Both the position numbers and the translations under genes were made by a program. Shown here piece after piece: positions 16,037 to 22,101 of a stretch of DNA of 22,101 bases (positions are counted from its first letter, which is position 1; every line of letters starts with the position of its first letter). Source of the stretch: Thioglobus_B sp964403565 (GTDB lineage Bacteria > Pseudomonadota > Gammaproteobacteria > PS1 > Pseudothioglobaceae); assembly GCA_964403565.1 (NCBI GenBank), contig CAYOFV010000020.1:1-22101 (forward strand), written 5' to 3'. The notes under the pieces are model-generated. The model searched no databases. It was not told where the DNA came from and saw nothing but the letters and a program-made list of their open reading frames with translations.

Positions 16037-16602
16037 TGGATCGTATTTATCCTGCAAAGCATAAATCTTTGGCACATCAAATATCCATTAGCGGAGCATT
16101 AATTTCAGAGTTTCCAATTGGCACATCTCCAATTGCTGCAAATTTTCCAAGAAGAAATCGTATTATTAGTGCATTAAGTATGGGTGTTTTAGTAGTTGAA
16201 TCAAGCATTAAATCTGGCACCATGATTACTGCAAAACTTGCAGCTGATCAAGGTAAAGAAGTATTTGCTGTACCAAGTGCAATCAACAACCCACTGGCTG
16301 AAGGACCACACCTATTAATTAAACAGGGCGCTAAATTAACTGAGAATATTGATGATATTTTGCAAGAGCTGCCAGCATCTTTTAGCCCTGTTAATAATAA
16401 CGTTAAAGAAGCTAAAAACACAAAAAGTGTGGACAACAATGCCTCTGTGCTATTAAAATACCTGGGTTATAATGCCGTAAGTATTGATCAATTGGTTGAA
16501 AAATCAGGCATGAGTCCACAGATAGTTACTCAAGAGTTGTTGTTACTCGAGCTTGATAACAGGGTTGAAAAAACCGCCTCTGGATATGTATTAATTAGGT
16601 AG
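16037..16602 (+). CDS. dprA: DprA, C-terminal part (start lost in assembly gap)
   Basis: The frame opens straight from the gap with DRIYPAKHKSLAHQI and continues to a stop at 16602, about 188 residues. The second half of the DprA Rossmann fold is clear: GALISEFPIGTSPIAANFPRRNRIISALSMG in overlapping pieces, with the diagnostic NFPRRNRIIS, then VLVVESSIKSGTMITAKLAADQG and VPSAINNPLAEGPHLLIKQGA. A short linker leads to a C-terminal winged-helix (DprA_WH-like) domain, about the last 60 residues, ending ELDNRVEKTASGYVLIR. An internal ATG at 16069 would cut the conserved fold and is not the start. smg follows after 6 bases. Confidence 0.93.
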
Positions 16603-16608
16603 AAGTCT

Positions 16609-17097
16609 ATGACAAATAATATTCTTGATGTTTTAACTTATATGTTTGATTTTTTGTTTGAAGAAGCAGAACATGGTGAGGAGCATCAAATTGATGACAA
16701 AGAATTAAAAGCACATCTTTCTGATGCGGGCTTTGATGTTGTGCGTATTGATAAAGCTTTTAGCTGGTTAGAAAATATTGCCGCCCTGCAAGATGGAACG
16801 ATTAAGCCATTTAATGCAACATCTGGATCTATGCGTATTTATAGTGATGCAGAGAAGCTAAAGCTTGATACTAAATCTCGTGGATTTTTACAATTTATGG
16901 AAAATGTTGGCCAGCTTGATGCTAATCAGCGTGAAATGGTAGTTGACCAGGTTATGTCATTAGGTGATACAAAAATCTCACTTGATGATTTGAAGTGGGT
17001 AGTAATGATGGTTTTAGGCAATAGTTCAGCACAAGAAATATCTACAGAATGGCTTGAGTCAATTGTATTCTTAGATGAGAGTCGAACTGTTCAATAA
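16609..17097 (+). CDS. smg: Smg family protein (DUF494)
   Basis: A 162-aa acidic, mainly helical protein of the Smg/DUF494 family, whose function is not established. The start MTNNILDVLTYMFDFLFEEA and the end LDDLKWVVMMVLGNSSAQE followed by a helix ending ESIVFLDE are the family pattern; E. coli Smg is 157 aa. It lies between dprA and topA; the stop shares a base with the topA start (TAATG). In E. coli smg is followed by yrdD, a relic of the TopA zinc-finger region, so dprA-smg-topA is probably the older arrangement. Confidence 0.93.
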   Translation: MTNNILDVLTYMFDFLFEEAEHGEEHQIDDKELKAHLSDAGFDVVRIDKAFSWLENIAALQDGTIKPFNATSGSMRIYSDAEKLKLDTKSRGFLQFMENVGQLDANQREMVVDQVMSLGDTKISLDDLKWVVMMVLGNSSAQEISTEWLESIVFLDESRTVQ

Positions 17098-19439
17098 TGG
17101 CAAATAATCTTGTCATAGTTGAGTCTCCTGCCAAAGCTAAAACTATAGAAAAATTCCTCGGTAAAGATTATACGGTTAAATCTAGTATTGGCCATATTCG
17201 TGACATGCCTAAAAAAGACATGGGCATCGATATTGAGAATAATTTCCAGCCGACTTATCAAGTAAGTAGCGACAAGAAAAAAGTTGTTGCCGAGCTTAGA
17301 AAGCTTGCAAAATCGGCAAATCAAGTATATCTGGCAACTGATGAGGATCGCGAAGGAGAAGCAATTGCGTGGCATTTGCTTGAAGCGCTAAAATTGCCAA
17401 AAGACACTCCACGAATAGTTTTCCATGAGATTACTAAAAGCGCTATTACTAATGCAATAGTTGAACCAAGACAAGTAGACTATCATTTGGTTGATGCACA
17501 GCAAGCTCGACGCATTATTGATAGACTTGTAGGTTTTGAGATTTCACCAATTCTTTGGAGAAAAATCTCAGGTGCACGTTCTGCTGGCCGTGTTCAGTCT
17601 CCTGTGGTTAGGCTTGTGGTTGAAAGGGAAAGAGAGATTGCTAACCATACACCTGATGTTTCTTATAAAGTTAAAGCTGAGTTAAAAAACACAAGTGGCG
17701 ATACATTTGAAGTTAAGCTTTCTAGCGACTTCGAAAACAAAGAAGATGCACTTGATTTTGCCAATAATTTAGTTGGCGCAAGTATAAGTGTAGATTCAAT
17801 TAGCAAAAAACCTTCAAAACGCTCACCTAAAGCGCCGTTTATAACTTCAACTCTGCAGCAAGAGGCGGCTCAAAAGCTAGGCTTTTCTGTAAAGCAAACT
17901 ATGAACATTGCTCAGAATCTTTATCGTGAAGGCATTATTACCTATATGCGAACTGATTCATTCACTCTATCAGAAGAGGCAATTAGTGCTGCTAGTAATG
18001 TTATTAATAGCAAATATGGCAGTGAATATCATCAACTAAGAAGATTTAAAACTAAAGATGCTAGCGCTCAAGAGGCGCACGAAGCAATCAGACCTACTGA
18101 TCTTACTAAAGAAGAGATTTACGGCATAGACGAACAAGCACAAAAGCTTTATAGGTTAATTTATAAGCGTACTTTGGCATCACAAATGAGCGATGCTAAA
18201 CTTGAAAAAACCAAAGTTGGTATTGCAATATCAAATCGTAATGAACAGTTTGTTGCCAATGGTGAGATATTGGTTTTCCCTGGCTTTTTGAGTGTTTATA
18301 ACTATATGTCAAGTGATGATAAGCTTTTGCCTGACTTAAAAGAGGGAGATGTTTTAGAACTTGACAGTTTTAGCTCAAGGCAAAGTTTTTCTCGTCCAAA
18401 GGCTCGCTATACTGAAGCGTCGCTTGTTAAAAAAATTGAGGCAATGGGAATTGGCAGACCATCAACATTTGCCACAATGGTTTCAACCGTACAGGATCGT
18501 GGCTATGTATCTAAAGAAAGTCGTGATGGTTATGAGCGTGAATATGAGCTAATTGAAATTAATGACAATCAGGTTAAGGTTTCAAGTGTATCTGAGGTTA
18601 CAGGAGCTGAGAAAAATAAACTTTTTCCAACTAATGTTGCTTATTTATTAAATGACTTTTTGGTAAAGAACTTTAGCAATATTATTGATTATGATTTTAC
18701 TGCCAAACTAGAAAACAACTTCGACACTATTGCCTCACAAGATGTAGTGTGGCAGGATGTAGTGCGTAATTTTTATGAGCCGTTTCATGGGCAAATTGAA
18801 GCTGCTAAAGACATCTCTAGGGAAGAAACTCATGGTATGCGCGAACTTGGTACTGACCCAACAAGCGGCAAACCAGTTACTGTGCGCTTTGGGCGCTATG
18901 GAGCTTATGCACAAATTGGCACGCAAGACGATGAAGAAAAGCCGGTTTTTGCATCACTTAGAACGGGTAATGATATTGAAACTATTACTCTTGATGAGGC
19001 ACTAGAGTTATTTAAAATGCCAAGAACTGTTGGTGAGACTGAAGATGGTTTAACAATTAAAGCCAACTATGGTAGATTCGGCCCTTATCTGCAATACGGT
19101 AAAAAATATGTATCTTTAAAGGAAGATACTCCAGAGGAAGTAACCCTAGAAAAAGCTCTTGAACTTATAGCCGCAAAAGAAAAGTTTGATGCTGAAAGAA
19201 TAATCAAAACTTTTGATGATTCAGAGATACAAATCTTAAATGGTCGATTCGGCCCTTATATTTGGAATGGTAAAAAACGTGGCAAAGGCCAGAAAAATAT
19301 CACTATTAAGAAAGTTTTTGGCGATAAAGATCCAAAAGACTTAACTCTTGATGAGTGCAAAAAAGCCATTGCTGGAAAGTTAAAAGCCAAAAGCACTAAA
19401 CGCAAAAAGAAAAGCACAAAAAAAGCTGCTAAAAAATAA
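17097..19439 (+). CDS. topA: DNA topoisomerase I (type IA), form without zinc fingers
   Basis: A 780-aa enzyme that relaxes negative supercoils. The Toprim domain has Glu10 (LVIVESPAKAKTI) and the acidic triad of TDEDREGEA (Asp82, Asp84, Glu86). The catalytic tyrosine is Tyr283 in GIITYMRTDSF, with Arg285 beside it. AQEAHEAIRPTD and MGIGRPSTFATMV complete the core. After about residue 590 there are no Cys4 zinc fingers as in E. coli TopA; instead three repeats with GRYGAY, GRFGPY and GRFGPY, the TopA C-terminal repeat type, then a Lys/Ala-rich tail of about 25 residues. No convincing terminator follows; a strong promoter begins 16 bases after the stop. Confidence 0.97.
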   Translation: MANNLVIVESPAKAKTIEKFLGKDYTVKSSIGHIRDMPKKDMGIDIENNFQPTYQVSSDKKKVVAELRKLAKSANQVYLATDEDREGEAIAWHLLEALKLPKDTPRIVFHEITKSAITNAIVEPRQVDYHLVDAQQARRIIDRLVGFEISPILWRKISGARSAGRVQSPVVRLVVEREREIANHTPDVSYKVKAELKNTSGDTFEVKLSSDFENKEDALDFANNLVGASISVDSISKKPSKRSPKAPFITSTLQQEAAQKLGFSVKQTMNIAQNLYREGIITYMRTDSFTLSEEAISAASNVINSKYGSEYHQLRRFKTKDASAQEAHEAIRPTDLTKEEIYGIDEQAQKLYRLIYKRTLASQMSDAKLEKTKVGIAISNRNEQFVANGEILVFPGFLSVYNYMSSDDKLLPDLKEGDVLELDSFSSRQSFSRPKARYTEASLVKKIEAMGIGRPSTFATMVSTVQDRGYVSKESRDGYEREYELIEINDNQVKVSSVSEVTGAEKNKLFPTNVAYLLNDFLVKNFSNIIDYDFTAKLENNFDTIASQDVVWQDVVRNFYEPFHGQIEAAKDISREETHGMRELGTDPTSGKPVTVRFGRYGAYAQIGTQDDEEKPVFASLRTGNDIETITLDEALELFKMPRTVGETEDGLTIKANYGRFGPYLQYGKKYVSLKEDTPEEVTLEKALELIAAKEKFDAERIIKTFDDSEIQILNGRFGPYIWNGKKRGKGQKNITIKKVFGDKDPKDLTLDECKKAIAGKLKAKSTKRKKKSTKKAAKK

Positions 19440-19454
19440 GTCCAGTACTGTCTT

Positions 19455-19483
19455 TTGACACAAATCTAGCGAGGTATTATTAT
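19455..19483 (+). promoter_or_regulatory. Strong sigma70-type promoter
   Basis: TTGACA (19455-19460), a 17-base spacer, and TATTAT (19478-19483): 11 of 12 consensus bases at the ideal distance. It is the best promoter in the window. Transcription would begin near 19490, giving a leader of about 67 bases before the ATG at 19557, and would read through the two unrecognised genes into trpF-trpB. Confidence 0.7.
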
Positions 19484-19491
19484 TTTCACAA

Positions 19492-19506
19492 GAGTGTAAA
19501 ATACTC
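19492..19506 (+). promoter_or_regulatory. Small hairpin in the leader of the unrecognised operon
   Basis: GAGTGTAAAATACTC can fold into a 6-pair stem (one G-U) with a 3-base loop right at the predicted transcript start. CTCACT (19504-19509), which overlaps its right arm, is also exactly complementary to AGTGAG (19548-19553) just before the downstream ATG, so two exclusive folds are possible. Confidence 0.3.
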
Positions 19507-19556
19507 ACTATTGTTATAAACTGTTGATAATTATTATGTTGTTATTAAGTGAGATT

Positions 19557-19718
19557 ATGATCTCTAACCCTCAGATTGAAGATTTTGAATCTTTAGTGGA
19601 AATGGTTAAGGCTGTATCAAAGTCTTCTGATGAAAGGTTTTTTCGTATGGATGTAAAGCCTGATTATGTTGACACCCCGGAAAATTGGGAAGATCGCATG
19701 GAGGCGGCCTTTTATTAA
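19557..19718 (+). CDS. Unrecognised 53-aa acidic protein
   Basis: The frame from the ATG at 19557 codes for 53 aa with no membrane segment, signal peptide or cysteine. It begins MISNPQIEDFESLVEMVKAV and ends PDYVDTPENWEDRMEAAFY, rich in acidic and aromatic residues. The frame is open upstream to a TTG at 19524, but the extra residues are a run of Ile/Leu from AT-rich leader sequence, and AAGTGAG sits before the ATG at 19557, so the shorter form is preferred. A strong promoter lies upstream and another gene starts 11 bases downstream, which supports it being real. I do not recognise the family and assign no function. Confidence 0.6.
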   Translation: MISNPQIEDFESLVEMVKAVSKSSDERFFRMDVKPDYVDTPENWEDRMEAAFY

Positions 19719-19729
19719 AGGACAATAAA

Positions 19730-20431
19730 ATGGGAAAATATCTAAATAAAGAACAGATAGTTGATGCTGAAGAAGCTGATGATGTTTATGCTAATGAAGA
19801 GCAGTTAAGCGCTAAGCTTGAATTCTTTGAAAAGCAATTATCAGAGCAAGACGACACCACACCGGTTGAAGATAGGATAAACACCCTATTAGAAATTGCC
19901 CGTATTCAAGTTGAGCGTTACAAAGGCGCTGATGCTTGGGAAAAGGCTATGAAAGCATTTGATTTAGCTAAAGAAAATCAAATGTGGGAGCATGCTGTTG
20001 AGGCGTGTGACGCTATGTTCTTGTCAGAAGGTCCGGATAGTTTAAAGGCGTTAGGTCATGGCATCTGGCTTGGGGTTACTTTTCCAATTGACCCTGAACT
20101 AACAGTTGCTATTTTGCAGCATTTGGTTGAGGAATCTCCAAAGGGTGCTGACACTAAAGCTTATGCAGCAGCAGTTGCGCACTATATAACTTCTGTTCGA
20201 TGTGGGCCAGACGATGATTTAACCTTCTTCGCTTCACAGATGATTGCCTCAGTTGCTGATGAGCACTCTCATGTTGCTGATCAATCAAGCTTTGATGTAT
20301 GGCGTAGGACTTTACAATTAGATAAGCCAGAAGTTTTTTTGCAAAAACTATCTAGCGCAGTAGATCAACTAGTTGGCGATAGCTGGTGGGTTGATAGAGA
20401 TAAAATTAGAAACGAAATTGATGAAAATTAA
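19730..20431 (+). CDS. Unrecognised 233-aa helical protein, coupled to trpF
   Basis: The start is the ATG at 19730, with AAAGGAC 7-13 bases before it; the frame is open to 19685, but that would overlap the preceding small gene. The protein looks soluble and mostly helical, with no signal peptide or membrane segment. An acidic N terminus (about 1-45) is followed by helices that resemble TPR-like repeats (EDRINTLLEIARIQVERYKG, AWEKAMKAFDLAKENQMWEH), a central HGIWLGVTFPIDPELTVAIL (109-128), and the end WWVDRDKIRNEIDEN. Several Trp, His and Asp residues are spread through it but no known catalytic motif is evident. The last 11 bases overlap trpF, so the two are cotranslated. I cannot name the family. 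A scaffold or regulatory role would be a guess. Confidence 0.85.
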   Translation: MGKYLNKEQIVDAEEADDVYANEEQLSAKLEFFEKQLSEQDDTTPVEDRINTLLEIARIQVERYKGADAWEKAMKAFDLAKENQMWEHAVEACDAMFLSEGPDSLKALGHGIWLGVTFPIDPELTVAILQHLVEESPKGADTKAYAAAVAHYITSVRCGPDDDLTFFASQMIASVADEHSHVADQSSFDVWRRTLQLDKPEVFLQKLSSAVDQLVGDSWWVDRDKIRNEIDEN

Positions 20432-21029
20432 AATTTGCGGATTTACCCAACCAGATAATGCTCGTGACGTGGCAATGCTCGACATTGATGCAATTGGTTT
20501 GGTTTTTTATAATAAATCTCCAAGAAATGTAGATATTGAAACTGCAAATAAAATTATTGATTCTCTGCCACCATTTATAAACCGTGTAGGTCTATTTGTA
20601 AATGCTAATCCAGGTTTTATTGATGAAGTGTTGTGTGATGTATCGCTAGATACTTTGCAATTCCATGGCGATGAGACACCAATTGAATGTTCACAATATG
20701 CTATGCCATATATTAAGGCTGTACGCATGCAAGGTGATACAAATCTAGATAAGATTGCAAATGCGTATAGTGATTCTTGTGGTTTGTTGTTAGATGCATT
20801 TAATAAAGATGCATATGGCGGCACAGGCGAGGGTTTTGATTACTCATTAATTAATACAGATATAGAATTGCCTATAATTCTTGCAGGTGGACTCAATGCT
20901 GAAAATGTAGCTAACGCTATACAAGAAGTAAATCCATATGCTGTAGATACCTCGAGTGGTGTTGAAAGTGAGAAAGGCATTAAAGATATTGCTAAAATAA
21001 AGCAATTTATTGACAAGGTGCGCGCGTGA
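20421..21029 (+). CDS. trpF: Phosphoribosylanthranilate isomerase
   Basis: A 202-aa TIM-barrel enzyme that converts N-(5-phosphoribosyl)anthranilate to CdRP, the third step from anthranilate towards tryptophan. Catalytic Cys6 lies in KIKICGF and general acid Asp125 in LLLDAF. GLVFYNKSPR (26-35), LQFHGDE (79-85) and the phosphate-binding AGGLNAENV (155-163) and DTSSGVE (176-182) are intact. The frame is open back to 20373, but the family begins at the ATG at 20421, which overlaps the preceding gene by 11 bases. It is a monofunctional enzyme, not fused to TrpC. The stop overlaps the trpB start. Confidence 0.96.
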   Translation: MKIKICGFTQPDNARDVAMLDIDAIGLVFYNKSPRNVDIETANKIIDSLPPFINRVGLFVNANPGFIDEVLCDVSLDTLQFHGDETPIECSQYAMPYIKAVRMQGDTNLDKIANAYSDSCGLLLDAFNKDAYGGTGEGFDYSLINTDIELPIILAGGLNAENVANAIQEVNPYAVDTSSGVESEKGIKDIAKIKQFIDKVRA

Positions 21030-22101
21030 GTTATTCACTACCAGATGAAAAAGGTCATTTTAAGCAATACGGCGGAGTTTTTATTGCAGAAACCTTAATG
21101 ACTGCAATTACAGAATTACAAGAAGCTTACGATAAGTTCAAAGACGATGCTGACTTTTTATCTGAGTTTAAACAAGATCTCAAGCAATATGTTGGCAGGG
21201 AGACACCACTGTATTTTGCACAGAACCTAACTAAAGAGCTAGGCGGTGCAAATATTTATCTTAAGCGTGAAGACCTTAACCATACTGGTGCACACAAAGT
21301 AAATAATACTATTGGCCAAGCACTACTGGCAAAGCGTATGGGTAAAACTCGCATTATTGCTGAAACTGGCGCTGGACAGCACGGCGTAGCCACGGCAACT
21401 GTTGCAGCGCGCCTAGGTTTAGAGTGTGTTGTGTATATGGGCGAGGTTGATGTTGCTCGTCAAGCGCTGAATGTATTTAGAATGAAACTGCTAGGTGCAA
21501 CAGTTATTCCTGTAACGTCAGGCTCCAAGACCCTAAAAGATGCCCTAAATGAAGCCATGCGCGATTGGGTGACCAATATTGATGATACGTTTTATATTAT
21601 TGGCACAGTTGCTGGACCACATCCATACCCAATGATGGTGCGTGATTTTCAATCAATAATTGGTAAAGAAGCTAAAGCTCAATTTGCTGAGCAGGCTGGT
21701 GGTTTGCCAGATGCTTTGGTTGCGTGTGTTGGCGGCGGTTCAAATGCAATCGGTTTATTTCACCCATTTATTGATGATGAATCAGTTACAATTTATGGTG
21801 TTGAGGCTGCAGGATATGGCATGGAAAAAGGTCCAACTGCACATGCAGCGCCACTATGCGCTGGTAGTGTTGGAGTTTTACATGGTAATAGAACTTATCT
21901 TATGGAAGATGAAAACGGCCAAATTATTGAAGGTCATTCAATCTCCGCCGGTCTTGATTATCCTGGAGTTGGTCCTGAGCATGCTTACCTTAAAGATTCA
22001 GGCAGAGCGCAATATGTTGCTATTACTGATAAAGAGGCGCTCGATGCATTCCACACTCTAACTAAAATTGAAGGCATACTTCCAGCTTTAGAATCTTCTC
22101 A
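21026..22101 (+). CDS. trpB: Tryptophan synthase beta chain (3' end outside window)
   Basis: A PLP enzyme that joins indole and serine to form tryptophan. The start is GTG at 21026, sharing GTGA with the trpF stop; the reading begins SYSLPDEKGHFKQYGGVFIA. The PLP lysine is Lys91 in HTGAHKVNN, the substrate-binding ETGAGQHGVA follows near 112-121, and the PLP-phosphate loop GGGSNA is at 236-241. 358 codons are visible of about 400, so roughly 40 residues are lost at the window edge. trpF-trpB adjacency is common in gammaproteobacteria such as Pseudomonas relatives, where truA often precedes trpF; here an unrecognised gene takes that place. Confidence 0.97.
   Translation, partial: MSYSLPDEKGHFKQYGGVFIAETLMTAITELQEAYDKFKDDADFLSEFKQDLKQYVGRETPLYFAQNLTKELGGANIYLKREDLNHTGAHKVNNTIGQALLAKRMGKTRIIAETGAGQHGVATATVAARLGLECVVYMGEVDVARQALNVFRMKLLGATVIPVTSGSKTLKDALNEAMRDWVTNIDDTFYIIGTVAGPHPYPMMVRDFQSIIGKEAKAQFAEQAGGLPDALVACVGGGSNAIGLFHPFIDDESVTIYGVEAAGYGMEKGPTAHAAPLCAGSVGVLHGNRTYLMEDENGQIIEGHSISAGLDYPGVGPEHAYLKDSGRAQYVAITDKEALDAFHTLTKIEGILPALESS

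Noticed and set aside
15848..16102. Open frame running through the N block
   Set aside because: It is an artefact of translating N; only its first part (from 15869) is genuine dprA, and the part after the gap is in the wrong frame.
21660..22061. 133-aa frame within trpB
   Set aside because: It is a Leu/Met/Val-rich out-of-frame shadow of trpB, whose conserved frame runs unbroken to the window edge.

Overview
The window is a piece of an AT-rich gammaproteobacterial chromosome. Gene content and order fit a sulfur-oxidising member of the SUP05 / Candidatus Thioglobus lineage: a sulfide:quinone oxidoreductase lies directly beside the F1Fo ATP synthase operon, all conserved proteins look gammaproteobacterial, and the genes are packed with short or overlapping junctions. 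The lineage is an inference from content and style; there is no rRNA gene here to prove it. A run of exactly 100 N inside dprA and one apparent frameshift show that this is a draft assembly.

Layout. 1-3047: grpE (partial, minus) diverges from nadK-recN, the same arrangement as in E. coli. 3058-3081: a bidirectional terminator separates recN from the convergent sqr gene (3086-4384, minus). 4385-4526: a divergent control region for sqr and the atp operon. 4527-11260: atpIBEFHAGDC in the standard order, ending in a hairpin terminator. 11269-15806, minus strand: a compact run read as rpmH-rnpA-yidD-yidC-(TauD/TfdA-like dioxygenase)-ampD-kdsC-(alkyltransferase domain protein), mostly with overlapping or near-touching genes. 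15869-17097 and on: dprA (interrupted by the gap), smg and topA, joined head to tail. 19455-20431: a strong sigma70-type promoter, a structured leader, and two genes I do not recognise (53 and 233 aa). The second overlaps trpF, which in turn overlaps trpB, cut by the window end.

How the genes work together. SQR feeds electrons from sulfide into the quinone pool, and the resulting proton gradient drives the neighbouring ATP synthase. The minus-strand cluster is mainly for making and inserting envelope components: ribosomal protein L34, the RNase P protein, the YidD/YidC membrane insertion factors, a peptidoglycan recycling amidase and a Kdo (LPS) phosphatase. dprA-smg-topA concern DNA uptake, recombination and topology. 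trpF-trpB are tryptophan biosynthesis steps.

Most of the window is ordinary housekeeping. The parts that deserve attention are the unrecognised pair ahead of trpF, the uncharacterised dioxygenase coupled to yidC, the shared -35 region between sqr and atp, and the broken alkyltransferase gene whose 3' end doubles as the atp terminator.
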